Source of the DNA: Maribacter sp. BPC-D8
GTDB taxonomy: Bacteria; Bacteroidota; Bacteroidia; Flavobacteriales; Flavobacteriaceae
DNA length: 64,000 bases
NCBI RefSeq assembly: GCF_035207705.1
Contig: NZ_CP128187.1
Location: forward strand, 3,782,001 to 3,846,000
Direction of reading: 5' to 3'
Made by a program: the position numbers and the translations under genes. The notes under the pieces were generated by a model. That model was not told the origin of the DNA. It worked only from the letters and a program-made list of their open reading frames with translations, and searched no databases. Of the stretch, positions 25,146-33,793 are shown in pieces. Each line of letters starts with the position of its first letter. The stretch's first letter is position 1.

Positions 25146-25340
25146 ATGTACAAAAATTTTGAGGAAATAGAGTTCAATTTAAAACGCTTGAAATTAGAGC
25201 GCGAAATTGCTTTAGAAGAGCTTAAAGGATTGAAACAAGATGTACAAGAAGACTTGAGTCCGTATAACTGGGTATCGACCGCATTCTCTGCTGCCAAGAA
25301 ATTTGGCATGTTATATATAATGCGAAAAGTAGTAAAATAA
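25146..25340 (+). CDS. Small protein of the YtxH/holin operon
   Basis: This 64-residue protein has an N-terminal charged helix (YKNFEEIEFNLKRLKLEREIAL) and a weakly hydrophobic C-terminal helix (STAFSAAKKFGMLYIMRKVVK). It begins 6 bases after the holin-like gene and ends just before the terminator. It resembles short proteins seen with YtxH genes in Bacteroidetes; the function is unknown. Confidence 0.7.
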   Translation: MYKNFEEIEFNLKRLKLEREIALEELKGLKQDVQEDLSPYNWVSTAFSAAKKFGMLYIMRKVVK

Positions 25341-25377
25341 TATATAGCCAGATTGTATTTGCAATCTAGTTGAAAGC

Positions 25378-25409
25378 AAAAAGCACCTCTATTTAAGAGG
25401 TGCTTTTTT
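25378..25409 (+). terminator. Bidirectional terminator between the YtxH operon and dps
   Basis: AAAAAGCACCTCT pairs with AGAGGTGCTTTTTT around a 5-base ATTTA loop. It lies between converging genes and has A and T runs on both flanks. Confidence 0.85.
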
Positions 25410-25432
25410 ATATACTGTTATTTGTAGTTAAC

Positions 25433-25900
25433 TTATTCTTTCGACCAGGCATCAAGCATCCAACTTACTTTTTCAATTTCGCCTATATAACCACCGATCA
25501 TATCAATAGTTCCTTCATCACCACCAGCTTCAGCTTTCTTAATCACCTTGTTCATTTGCTTCAACAAAATTTCATGTTGATTTAAAATGTGATCTACCAT
25601 ATCGGTATCTGCAATAAGGGAAGATGTTTCTTTAATAGAAGACATTTCAAAATATTTTGAAAACTCGCTAGTTGGGTTGTGTCTTAGGGTTAAGATACGC
25701 TCAGCAATTTCATCGATTTTAATTCTTGCGTCGGTATAGAGTTCTTCGAACTTAATGTGGAGGTCAAAAAAGTTCTTTCCAGAAACATTCCAGTGATAAC
25801 CTCTCAGGTTTTGGTAGTACAAATTGTAATCTGCCAGCAACGTGTTCAATTCATCAACGATTGGCTGTATATCTTTTGATTTAATATCTAAATAGCTCAT
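25433..25900 (-). CDS. dps: Dps-family DNA-binding/iron-storage protein
   Basis: This 155-residue protein has the Dps ferroxidase-centre residues: His in YHWNVSGKNFFDLHIKFEELY, and Asp and Glu in RIKIDEIAERI. The family length is normal, and there is no long basic tail. It would form a dodecamer that oxidises iron with hydrogen peroxide. It converges on the YtxH operon with a shared terminator. Confidence 0.9.
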   Translation of the reverse strand: MSYLDIKSKDIQPIVDELNTLLADYNLYYQNLRGYHWNVSGKNFFDLHIKFEELYTDARIKIDEIAERILTLRHNPTSEFSKYFEMSSIKETSSLIADTDMVDHILNQHEILLKQMNKVIKKAEAGGDEGTIDMIGGYIGEIEKVSWMLDAWSKE

Positions 25901-26005
25901 AATTTTGTTTAATTATTCTACTACAAAATTAAAGGATATGGAAAGTTATCTTTGACTCAGAAGAGGCAATGATGAACGTTTTACAGTTTAGAAGTGATGT
26001 AAAGT

Positions 26006-26617
26006 TTATTCTTCTACCAAAGGTTTTAAGTTGATATATGAGTAGTTTATTTCACCCACGTGGTCATACTCGGTAGAATTATGTTTTAATGAGCCCCAAT
26101 CGAACTGATCGTTTAAATTGTTCTCTTTATAGTAATTGGTCAAGCCATCGGTTAAGAGTAAATATTCGCTCAAGTTAATTTCGTTTTTCAACAATTTGTG
26201 AGCTATAATAAGATCTTCACCGAACAGTTTAATGCTATTACCAACTTTGGTCAAAGCGATTTCTTTACCGTAATGTAGTATAATTTTTAGACCAAGAATT
26301 TCGGGTATTGATTCGGCATCTTTATTCTTTATATGTTTTTTTCTAAGTGAAGTAAGTTCCTTATAAAATTCGGTATAAAACTTTCTACACTGCTCAATTA
26401 AATTTTCTAAGCTCGGCATTTCGCCAGTCTTAAAAAATAGAACGGCATCGCCTTCTATTTCCGAAACTTTGAGTCCGATTTTATTCGTGTAGATAATTTG
26501 GTTTAAAAGCGCAGGAATGATTTTAGAACTTAATTCAAAATCAGTTTCGCTCATAAACTCAGTAAATCCGCTTATGTCTGGTATACATATTAACATTGGT
26601 TCTCCTTTCATAAGCAA
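26006..26617 (-). CDS. DUF2652 protein, class III nucleotide cyclase-like fold
   Basis: This 203-residue protein begins with CIPDISGFTEFMSET and EIEGDAVLFF. Both resemble the metal-binding Asp segments of class III adenylate cyclases (ADIRGFT, GDG), as in the DUF2652 family. The later cyclase substrate-specifying and transition-state residues are not recognisable, so catalytic activity is doubtful. Starts at the first, third or eighth residue are possible; MLICIPDISGF would be the shortest. Confidence 0.7.
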   Translation of the reverse strand: MLMKGEPMLICIPDISGFTEFMSETDFELSSKIIPALLNQIIYTNKIGLKVSEIEGDAVLFFKTGEMPSLENLIEQCRKFYTEFYKELTSLRKKHIKNKDAESIPEILGLKIILHYGKEIALTKVGNSIKLFGEDLIIAHKLLKNEINLSEYLLLTDGLTNYYKENNLNDQFDWGSLKHNSTEYDHVGEINYSYINLKPLVEE

Positions 26618-26868
26618 TGGATATTTATAATAGGAAAGGTAGAGAACTTATGCGGTTAAAAAGAATCCGTATAGTAAAAATTCTACCGCAATCGAGCTTA
26701 ATGTATGTGAATTATGAAATAGCTAAAAGAAGTTTTTAGGCTACAAAAGAGTTGTATAGAACACCAATATAGCCGCTTGATTCGTTATTTTTGTTTCAAG
26801 TTGTGAAAAAAAGAGTAAACAGAATTGCTTGTTTTTGTACAAATGCCAAACTTAAAAGAATATAATAG

Positions 26869-27945
26869 ATGAATTATTCAGAACTACTGGCGAGTGAGCC
26901 GCATGATGTCGCTGCGCACATGCACTTAAAATATGTAAACAGAGAAGCGTTATCTATACTGCGAATTAAAGAGAAAGATCAGTTTCTGTATTTACTAAAG
27001 AATAAACCGCTCAGTAAAAAAGCTGAACTATCTAGAATTAAAAAACTGGTAATTCCGCCGGCATGGCAAGAAGTGAAAATTGCACCTATTGCCAATGCAC
27101 ATTTGCAAGCAGTAGGTTTTGATGTCAAGCATAGACTTCAATACCGTTACCATGAATTATGGTTACGAGTAAGAAACAGAACCAAGTTTTTAAGAATGCA
27201 TCAATTTGGAGAAGCTTTGCCTTTAATTCGAAAAAAGGTAGATGAAGATTTACAGTTAGATGGATGGCCTAAAGAAAAAGTTCTCGCCCTAATTGTAAGG
27301 TTAATGGAAGAAACCCATATACGCATAGGTAATCAGCAATATGCAAGAAGAAACAAAACCTATGGCTTATCAACCTTAAGAACAAGGCATTTAAAAACCA
27401 GTAAGAATAAGCTAAAATTTGAATTTACCGGTAAGAAAGGCAAAAAGCACAGTATCACTTTAAATAATAGAAAATTACGCAAGTTAGTATTGCAATGTGA
27501 AGAAATACCTGGTTGGGATCTTTTTCAATTCTTTGATGAAGACGGAACCAAAACGGGAGTTGATAGTGGTATGGTCAATGAATATTTACAAGAAATAAGC
27601 GGAGAACTTTTTACTGCTAAAGATTTTAGAACATGGTCAGGTACGCTCATATTTTTTGAATCGCTTATGGAAAATGAGCCTACCGATGCAGAAAGTGAAA
27701 TTAAAAAGAATGTGATAAAAGCATTTGACGCTACTGCCAAAGCATTGGGTAATACTAGAAATGTGTGCAAAAAATACTATGTACACCCATTTGTAGTCAA
27801 AAAGTATGAAAAGAGTGAGCTTAATGATGTTTTTGAAAGCGTAGAGAAGGCAACTTCATCAGAATACCAAACCGCAGCAGAAAAAGAATTGATAAACCTA
27901 ATAGCCGATTTTAATCCCTTATTGAATTTAGATATAAAGAAGTAG
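26869..27945 (+). CDS. DNA topoisomerase IB, poxvirus-like
   Basis: This 358-residue protein shows the TopIB order. The N-terminal domain has IPPAWQEVKI, GFDVKHRLQYRYH and FLRMHQFG. The catalytic core has EETHIRIGNQQYARRNKTYGLSTLR, DFRTWSGTL and the tyrosine motif CKKYYVHPF (probable nucleophile Tyr304, spacing Y-x-H-P). It relaxes supercoils through a 3'-phosphotyrosine link. It has its own promoter region; TATTTTTG at 26786-26793 is a -7-like match. Confidence 0.92.
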   Translation: MNYSELLASEPHDVAAHMHLKYVNREALSILRIKEKDQFLYLLKNKPLSKKAELSRIKKLVIPPAWQEVKIAPIANAHLQAVGFDVKHRLQYRYHELWLRVRNRTKFLRMHQFGEALPLIRKKVDEDLQLDGWPKEKVLALIVRLMEETHIRIGNQQYARRNKTYGLSTLRTRHLKTSKNKLKFEFTGKKGKKHSITLNNRKLRKLVLQCEEIPGWDLFQFFDEDGTKTGVDSGMVNEYLQEISGELFTAKDFRTWSGTLIFFESLMENEPTDAESEIKKNVIKAFDATAKALGNTRNVCKKYYVHPFVVKKYEKSELNDVFESVEKATSSEYQTAAEKELINLIADFNPLLNLDIKK

Positions 27946-27966
27946 TACTAAAAGTTTGTTTATAAA

Positions 27967-28179
27967 TTAATCGGCACGTTCTACTTCACTTTCGCTCTTT
28001 AAAACATAATCGCCATCTTCTTGTTGAATGTAAAGTGCTTTGTCATCATCGCTACCATTTCTAGTAACTTCATTTCCTTTAATTGTCTTTGTTGTTTTTG
28101 AAGTATAAGTTTCTTCAACTTTACCTTCGGCAGTACCATTACCCCAAGACCATTTTACTATTGTACCTTTTCTTATCAT
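27967..28179 (-). CDS. DUF2945 (HVA1-type Tudor) protein
   Basis: This 70-residue protein matches the DUF2945 family: KGTIVKWSWGNGTAEGKVEE, the strand TYTSKTTKTIKGNEVTRNG, and DDKALYIQQEDGDYVLKSESEV. It is a small beta-barrel of Tudor/SH3 type, with unknown ligand. It is convergent with topoisomerase IB, 21 bases apart. Confidence 0.85.
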   Translation of the reverse strand: MIRKGTIVKWSWGNGTAEGKVEETYTSKTTKTIKGNEVTRNGSDDDKALYIQQEDGDYVLKSESEVERAD

Positions 28180-28406
28180 AATAAATTTATTTATTGTTTG
28201 TGCTTTCCATCACAGCTAGTTTTTTGGAGAACCATGTGATGGAAATAACCATTTAGAGTAGCACAAACGTGAGAACTAATTTGATACTACAAGTTCTATA
28301 ATTTTATTCTTTATTGTATAGCAAGGACATTATATTTTTGACCTTAAAACCTTGAAAATTAACCCTATTCAAAGGAGTTAATGCTATAATTTTTCAAGAT
28401 AAAAAG

Positions 28407-28430
28407 TACGTATAATTGAATATATATTTG
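28407..28430 (+). promoter_or_regulatory. Lone TACGTAT heptamer with -7 element TATATTTG
   Basis: TACGTAT (28407-28413) lies 9 bases before TATATTTG (28423-28430), a full TAnnTTTG match, and 27 bases separate the -7 element and the next ATG is at 28448. The second half of a 7-2-7 site is poor (TTGAATA). The -7 element is reasonable; the heptamer may be chance. Confidence 0.4.
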
Positions 28431-28447
28431 TCATCAAAACAATACAG

Positions 28448-28690
28448 ATGATACAATTAATTACAGGTATATCGATAATGATAGTATTAGCATTCGTCAG
28501 TTTATTGCTAAAAGATTTTATCGTTGACAGTATCGATATTGATAACAGCAGTGATCAAGAGGATGCATTTTGCGAAATTGATATGGAGCATGTATTAATG
28601 TATTCAGATACATCAAAAAGTAAAGATGTATCTGAGCTAAAAAGAAAATTACAAGAATTTAAGAATAGAAATAAATTTTACAAGATGTAA
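28448..28690 (+). CDS. Small membrane-anchored protein, function unknown
   Basis: This 80-residue protein has an N-terminal membrane segment (about residues 3-22, LITGISIMIVLAFVSLLL), an acidic middle (SIDIDNSSDQEDAFCEIDME) and a basic, helical C terminus. It is 50 bases ahead of the four-helix-bundle gene on the same strand and may share its promoter. No family is recognised. Confidence 0.6.
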   Translation: MIQLITGISIMIVLAFVSLLLKDFIVDSIDIDNSSDQEDAFCEIDMEHVLMYSDTSKSKDVSELKRKLQEFKNRNKFYKM

Positions 28691-28740
28691 TTATGATTGA
28701 CATCTCTAAATAAAAAATCACATCATTAAAACTATACAAA

Positions 28741-29190
28741 ATGAGTACATATACAGAAGAAGTAGGAAATAAATTAAATGAACTTTTAGAAAAAACATAT
28801 GATGCCGAAAAAGGATTTAAGAAGGCAGCAGAAAACACTGATAATGTTCAGTTGAAAGCTTTTTTCGAAACAAAGGCAAAGCAACGTTACGATTTTGGTC
28901 ATGAACTAAAGGCAGAAATCAAGACATTTGGTCAAGAAATTGATAAAGGCGATAGCATTGCAGGTAAAGCACACAGAGCTTGGATGGATGTAAAAGCACT
29001 ATTCTCTCTAGATAATGCAGAAGCTATGTTAGAAGAGGCGATTAGAGGAGAAAAAGCTGCAATTGAAGAGTATGAAGATGTATTAGTAGATACTTCTTTA
29101 CCATCTACAACGGCAACCGTATTAAGAAGTCAGAAAGAGGCAATTAAAAACGGACTCTCAAACATTAAAATGTTAGAAGATATTAGGTAA
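28741..29190 (+). CDS. PA2169-type four-helix-bundle protein (DUF2383)
   Basis: This 149-residue protein matches the ferritin-like DUF2383 family: NKLNELLEKTYDAEKGFKKAAEN, the AFFETKAKQRYDFGHEL helix, and AMLEEAIRGEKAAIEEYEDVL, with Glu and His spacing typical of di-iron four-helix bundles. The family is linked to stress in Bacteroidetes. A terminator follows directly. Confidence 0.88.
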   Translation: MSTYTEEVGNKLNELLEKTYDAEKGFKKAAENTDNVQLKAFFETKAKQRYDFGHELKAEIKTFGQEIDKGDSIAGKAHRAWMDVKALFSLDNAEAMLEEAIRGEKAAIEEYEDVLVDTSLPSTTATVLRSQKEAIKNGLSNIKMLEDIR

Positions 29191-29210
29191 GTGCATATTT
29201 GGTGAATGTA

Positions 29211-29239
29211 AAAAGAGGCTATTTATAGCCTCTTTTTTT
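29211..29239 (+). terminator. Rho-independent terminator after the four-helix-bundle gene
   Basis: AAAAGAGGCT pairs with AGCCTCTTTT around ATTTAT and runs into a T tract. Confidence 0.88.
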
Positions 29240-29375
29240 ATGCTTAATTTTTTCAAGTATTTACCCGCTAGGTAACAATTAATAAGCTCTTTTTTAATGC
29301 GTTATCTTTTTATGTTTCTGCAACAATTGCCTTTCGCTTTATTGATGAAATTTGTACTAAATGAAAATGATTGAT

Positions 29376-30068
29376 ATGTATTTTAAAATTTCAAATACAG
29401 CAAAAATGAAAGAGATAGAACAAGATGTAAATGCCTTGTTCAAGTATCCAAATTTATATGCTCCGCAAGTAGTAATTAGCGGTTTAAGGGAAGTCTCTAT
29501 TCCCATAATTACCATGAATGAACCCAATGCTGTTAATTTAGCTATTTGGGGTTTATTGCCAAGTACTTTTAATGATGATTGGGGGCTATTTCAAAAGCTG
29601 ACGAATACGTTGACTATCTCTGCTCAAAAAATAGATACGAATATGTGGTATTATGATTCGTTTAAGAATAGTAGATGTATTATACCGGTAACCGGCTTCT
29701 TTACTTCGGTATTGAAAAACGGAGAAATATATCCTTACCATGTAAGTCGTAAAAATGGCGGAATATTATACTTAGCAGGTATTTATACTATTCTAGATGA
29801 TGGGTTTATTACGTGTTCTTTATTGACTGGTCCGCTTGAGAAAGAAGTGGTTAATTACCAAAACCTAGTAGATTATATGCCGGTAATTATAGACCATGAC
29901 GATAAATATGAATGGCTTTCAGAAGATACTAAAATAGAAAGAGCGCAAATGATTTTACAACCGCCACATACAACAGATTTAGAAATACGACCTATTGCAA
30001 AGAATCTATTTAATCAAGATATCTCATATGACAGTATGTTAATGCCCTATGAGTATCCAGAAAGCTAG
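29376..30068 (+). CDS. SRAP (YedK/HMCES) family protein lacking the catalytic residues
   Basis: The protein has about 230 residues if started at MYFKIS (29376); an ATG at 29361 adds five residues. The SRAP layout is clear: LYAPQVVISGLREVSIPIIT, NLAIWGLLPSTF, SRCIIPVTGFFTS, YLAGIYTIL, CSLLTGPLEKEV, YMPVIIDHDDKYEWL, and a C-terminal EIRPIAKNLFN. The usual Cys2 nucleophile is Tyr, the Glu of the GFYEW motif is replaced (GFFTS), and the His of the HxRMPV motif is Val (LVDYMPV). It should not cross-link abasic DNA and may be a non-catalytic paralogue. It converges with the AraC regulator, overlapping it by 4 bases. Confidence 0.8.
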   Translation: MYFKISNTAKMKEIEQDVNALFKYPNLYAPQVVISGLREVSIPIITMNEPNAVNLAIWGLLPSTFNDDWGLFQKLTNTLTISAQKIDTNMWYYDSFKNSRCIIPVTGFFTSVLKNGEIYPYHVSRKNGGILYLAGIYTILDDGFITCSLLTGPLEKEVVNYQNLVDYMPVIIDHDDKYEWLSEDTKIERAQMILQPPHTTDLEIRPIAKNLFNQDISYDSMLMPYEYPES

Positions 30069-31102
30069 CGTAATGAAGAGTTCTTATTTTTTAAATGCTT
30101 TCTATAGTCTGTTGGTAGAATGTCATAAGCTTCAAAGAATATTTTAGAGAAGTAACTTCTACTTTTAATACCAATAGCGTACACAATTTCAGAAACCGAT
30201 AAATCGGAATTTTTTAGATAATCTTTCGAGACTTCTAATTTCAGCTGTCTAACATATTCATTCACGGTTTTAGAATATAAAATCTTAAAACCAATTTGAA
30301 GTTTCTTAGGGCTTAATCCAGATTCTGCGCTTAACGATGTTATAGAAACAGTATCAGAAATATGTTCTAATATGTAAGTGGTTAATTTGTGAATCTTTAG
30401 AATATCCTCTTTAGAAATAGCTTCAGGTAAATTCATGTTTTCTTCAAAATTTTTATGTTCTAACAACTGTAGCGATAGAATTAGATAAAGTCTACCCTCA
30501 AGAGAAAGAGACCTAAGCATACCGCTGGTAGCATCAACATCATTTAGCAATTTAATTTCATCTGCAATTCTTAAACTAAAACTGCCACCATGTTGAAAAG
30601 TAGCCTCCCCTTTGCTATCATTAAATAATGACACCAATAATTGGTTTAGTTTAGATATATTATTGTTCTTCTTTTGTAAATATTCTTGACGGTTAATTCG
30701 TATAAAATTGATTTTTAAAGTCTCGTTCTTCGGAAACAGAAATGTCTTTTCGGCTTCACGTTTATGCGATATAATCGTATTCTGAAATTGCTCTAATCTG
30801 GTATACGTATCTGTATTATTTTCACTGTACTCAAAATACCCGCTTGTAATAAAAATGAACTCTATAGGTGCCAGGTCTTTAGTATCAAAAACAACCTTAG
30901 TTTCTTCATTTAGTTTTATATTACAATCAATAAGAGATACTCCCGAGTTAAAATCGATGGTTCGCAAAGAGCCTTTTCCAACCGTATTATCAAAAGTTAA
31001 AACACTTTCGCCCCAGTCCTCAATGAGATCCCCTTGTATACACGTTTGTATTTTGGAAAACATATCGTCAGACTTTGAACTATTTATGGTTAACTCTCTC
31101 AT
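30065..31102 (-). CDS. AraC-family transcriptional regulator
   Basis: This 345-residue protein has a C-terminal AraC DNA-binding domain at about 240-340. The first helix-turn-helix is in SITSLSAESGLSPKKLQIGFK and the second in SVSEIVYAIGIKSRSYFSKIF, ending with DILPTDYRKH. The N-terminal part is a poorly conserved sensor domain without a clear ligand motif. It is read towards the SRAP-like gene, and the two 3' ends overlap. Target genes cannot be named. Confidence 0.85.
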   Translation of the reverse strand: MRELTINSSKSDDMFSKIQTCIQGDLIEDWGESVLTFDNTVGKGSLRTIDFNSGVSLIDCNIKLNEETKVVFDTKDLAPIEFIFITSGYFEYSENNTDTYTRLEQFQNTIISHKREAEKTFLFPKNETLKINFIRINRQEYLQKKNNNISKLNQLLVSLFNDSKGEATFQHGGSFSLRIADEIKLLNDVDATSGMLRSLSLEGRLYLILSLQLLEHKNFEENMNLPEAISKEDILKIHKLTTYILEHISDTVSITSLSAESGLSPKKLQIGFKILYSKTVNEYVRQLKLEVSKDYLKNSDLSVSEIVYAIGIKSRSYFSKIFFEAYDILPTDYRKHLKNKNSSLR

Positions 31103-31357
31103 TGTTTTATTTTATGTACAATGGCAATCGTACAGTACAAAAAAACTAGAAAAAAGAGAATAACCTTAACACTTTCAAGATGTTAATTGACACATATGCG
31201 CATTTCGTAGATGAGTTAATATTGATTTTTTTACAACTAAAGTGACGCCATTAAAACCTTCATATTTGCAGTGACAGGTATGGGAAACTATTTAGTTAAC
31301 AAGTAAACCTTTATACCTAAATATTTAAATGTTAACCTAATTATTAAAATCTATATT

Positions 31358-31540
31358 ATGAAAAAGTCACTATTAATGATCGTATTTGCATTTGCAACAA
31401 TGAGCATTGCAACAAGCTGTAGAGAAGAAAAAACTACGGGAGAGAAGATTGAAGAAGGAATTGATGATGTTGGAGATGAAATCGAAGATGGAGCTGATGA
31501 AGTTGAAGACGCAGTAGAAGATGCTACTGATGACAACTAG
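31358..31540 (+). CDS. Small acidic lipoprotein
   Basis: This 60-residue protein has a lipoprotein signal (KKSLLMIVFAFATMSIATSC, probable lipidated Cys near residue 21). The mature part is highly acidic with repeated Asp/Glu (GIDDVGDEIEDGADEVEDA). Similar short acidic lipoproteins are common in Flavobacteria; the function is unknown. A terminator follows within 30 bases. Confidence 0.75.
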   Translation: MKKSLLMIVFAFATMSIATSCREEKTTGEKIEEGIDDVGDEIEDGADEVEDAVEDATDDN

Positions 31541-31566
31541 AATTAAAATATTGCTATGAAAAGAGA

Positions 31567-31596
31567 AGCCAGGTAGTTTACTACCTGGCTTTTTTA
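31567..31596 (+). terminator. Terminator after the acidic lipoprotein gene
   Basis: AGCCAGGTAG pairs perfectly with CTACCTGGCT around TTTA and is followed by TTTTTT. Confidence 0.9.
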
Positions 31597-31613
31597 CTTT
31601 TAAATCATTTAGT

Positions 31614-33170
31614 CTAATCTTTCTTTCCGTTACCTGTCAGTACGTCTAAAAGACCATCTTGTAAATTGACCCATAGATAATTAAAGAACGATTTATTCTT
31701 TATTCGTTCAGTTTCTATATCACCATATCTATACCCATCTTCATCTGTTTTTGACCCATCATTTATAAATAGATTGCCAATAAATGAAAGTACTTTTTTT
31801 ACTCCGTTTCTTTCTTTGTTGAGTACTTGAAATTTAAAATCTTCGTATCTCATTTTAATATCTCCTGTAGCAACATATTCGTCTCCAGAAATAGTAAAGT
31901 AAAGTTGGTCGATAGTTCCTGTAGTTTGTGTTCTTAAGTTCGGCACCAGAAAATCATTTAAACTTGAAGTATTGAAGTTGGCTAATCCGCCAGAAATCAG
32001 AAAAGTACTTCGGGGATCATAAACATCAAATTGCCAATTAAGATGAAATTTCCCTGTTCCCATTAAATCGGCATTTAGTTGAATTTGAACAGGGTCTTTA
32101 ATATTTTTTTTATTTGATAAATTACTGATTGTTGCATCTAAATTTTCAAAACTCAATGCACCGGCTTTCACATTATTCGGAATATTCTCTTCGTAGACTA
32201 TTGCTCCTTTTTCGATAAAAACGGAGTCAATTGCCACTTTAAAGGGCAGTTTTTGCAATAATTTACCATAAAGAGACTTGTTTCTAAAATCTTCTAATCT
32301 AGACTTATCGCGGTAAACTTCTAGTTTAGGCTGTGAAAGTATAAGTTCTTTGAAGTTTACTTGAAGCGAATCATTACTGACTAAATAGTTATGGTCTTCA
32401 ACTTTTATTGAGAGAATAGATAAGTCTACATGATCTCTTTGATATCTAATTTCTCTGCTCAATTCAACTTTAGTAAGTTTTGTAGCTAGCGATATATTAG
32501 TAATATCAATAGTGGCATCGTTCATCACCATTGATTGCATTTTTAGCGCTTCGAACTCACCTAAAGGAGCGTTTAAATTTAGAATTTCAATAGTATATTC
32601 TGAGAATGTAAAGGGAACATATTTGGTTATAATTTCTGGGTCGGTAGCTACTTCTTTTAAGGATAGATTTATTTGGTCGACAGCTATTAATGAGACTTCT
32701 TCACTAGCGTCCCAAATTTCAACCTTACCAGCATCGAATATGATTTCTTCAACAAATATTTTTTTTAGTAATTTGATAGGGTTGCTTTTATTGGCAACTA
32801 CATTATCAGTGTCTTCAGGGCAAGTTTTAAAATTTAGATGAGGTTTGGTAAGCGTTAGCGATTTAATGTAGATAGATTTTTGAAATAGAATTTTCCAGTA
32901 GTCAATTCCTGTGATAGAGAGCATTTCGGCATCCACTTTAATTTCGCAAGAAGAAGTCTGCTTACCCAAACTAACTACGGCAACATCTTTAAATGCTATG
33001 TTGCCTTTCATTAGGCTGATAGTCAATTTATCGTATGAAAAGTCTATATGATCAGGCACCTTTTTTTCTAAAAAGCTAACGACCTCTTTTTTCATTTTCC
33101 ATTCGGCAAGCATATAGCCACCAACGCAGAAAATAAGAAGTAGAACAAGCCATTTTAGAATTTTGTACAT
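31614..33170 (-). CDS. AsmA/DUF748-like membrane-anchored protein
   Basis: This 518-residue protein has an N-terminal membrane segment (ILKWLVLLLIFCVGGYML). A long beta-rich periplasmic part follows, with features of the AsmA/DUF748 bridge-like families: early GNIAFKDVAVVS, IYIKSLTLTKPHLNF, VAIDSVFIEKGAIVYEE, and a final WVNLQDGLLDVLTG. Such proteins are linked to outer-membrane lipid transport, but the assignment here is by general resemblance. It stands alone. Confidence 0.6.
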   Translation of the reverse strand: MYKILKWLVLLLIFCVGGYMLAEWKMKKEVVSFLEKKVPDHIDFSYDKLTISLMKGNIAFKDVAVVSLGKQTSSCEIKVDAEMLSITGIDYWKILFQKSIYIKSLTLTKPHLNFKTCPEDTDNVVANKSNPIKLLKKIFVEEIIFDAGKVEIWDASEEVSLIAVDQINLSLKEVATDPEIITKYVPFTFSEYTIEILNLNAPLGEFEALKMQSMVMNDATIDITNISLATKLTKVELSREIRYQRDHVDLSILSIKVEDHNYLVSNDSLQVNFKELILSQPKLEVYRDKSRLEDFRNKSLYGKLLQKLPFKVAIDSVFIEKGAIVYEENIPNNVKAGALSFENLDATISNLSNKKNIKDPVQIQLNADLMGTGKFHLNWQFDVYDPRSTFLISGGLANFNTSSLNDFLVPNLRTQTTGTIDQLYFTISGDEYVATGDIKMRYEDFKFQVLNKERNGVKKVLSFIGNLFINDGSKTDEDGYRYGDIETERIKNKSFFNYLWVNLQDGLLDVLTGNGKKD

Positions 33171-33249
33171 AAGGAATATTTAAGGGAATGTGGTTAGAAG
33201 TTTAGCAACCCTATGTATCAACTTAAACGTTGAATTTCTATAATCGCTG

Positions 33250-33660
33250 TTATTTATAAGGCTTTTCTATACCTGCACTATCAGGATCCATATATTGCTT
33301 AAAATCTGACGCACTGGTTAGTTCAATAAAATCTTTACCTTTTATAACGATGGCGTTTTTGAGTAAACTAGGGTTCTTGTCCAGTACTTTCAACCAACCA
33401 TCATCATCAAGATCAACAGATGTTTCGCCATAAGCTTCTTTAAAGTCTGGGTGGTCGGTATTGACCAAATCAGAAATGTTTTTATTTAGACCATCAGCAA
33501 GTTCTGCCCATTGCGTACCCGTAACGTTCGTCTTAGAAATATCTATAGTTAAATGATCTTTACCAGAAGATTCAACATAGGCATTTAGTTGTTTGCCTAT
33601 TGAATTTTGCGAACTATAATATAAGGTTATCTGTTTTTTGTCCATAGCGATTACTCCCAT
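33250..33660 (-). CDS. ArsC/Spx-like thioredoxin-fold protein without the active Cys
   Basis: This 136-residue protein has the ArsC/Spx-like order: ITLYYSSQNSIGKQ at the place of the Cys motif, IDISKTNVTGTQWAELADGL, ISDLVNTDHPDF, a helix with WLKVLDKNPSLL, and NAIVIKGKDFIEL. No Cys occurs in the protein, so arsenate reduction or thiol exchange is not expected. An ATG at residue 6 is an alternative start. It is likely transcribed alone. Confidence 0.65.
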   Translation of the reverse strand: MGVIAMDKKQITLYYSSQNSIGKQLNAYVESSGKDHLTIDISKTNVTGTQWAELADGLNKNISDLVNTDHPDFKEAYGETSVDLDDDGWLKVLDKNPSLLKNAIVIKGKDFIELTSASDFKQYMDPDSAGIEKPYK

Positions 33661-33793
33661 TACTTTTTTTTAAAAGTACTCACATATCGAGGTAGTAATT
33701 AACTCGTTTAAAACTAAAAGTATCTTGATAGGTTTAATCAAACAAGGGCTTAAGCAAATTATAGTATCTTGTTAAGGAACAAAACAATTAATC

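Noticed and set aside
21325..26617. A complete Pycsar defence system formed by the HD-PycTM and DUF2652 genes
   Set aside because: They are separated by several unrelated operons, and DUF2652 lacks recognisable cyclase substrate residues; kept only as a question.
30804..30810. TACGTAT within the AraC regulator gene
   Set aside because: Single, unpaired and intragenic; likely chance.
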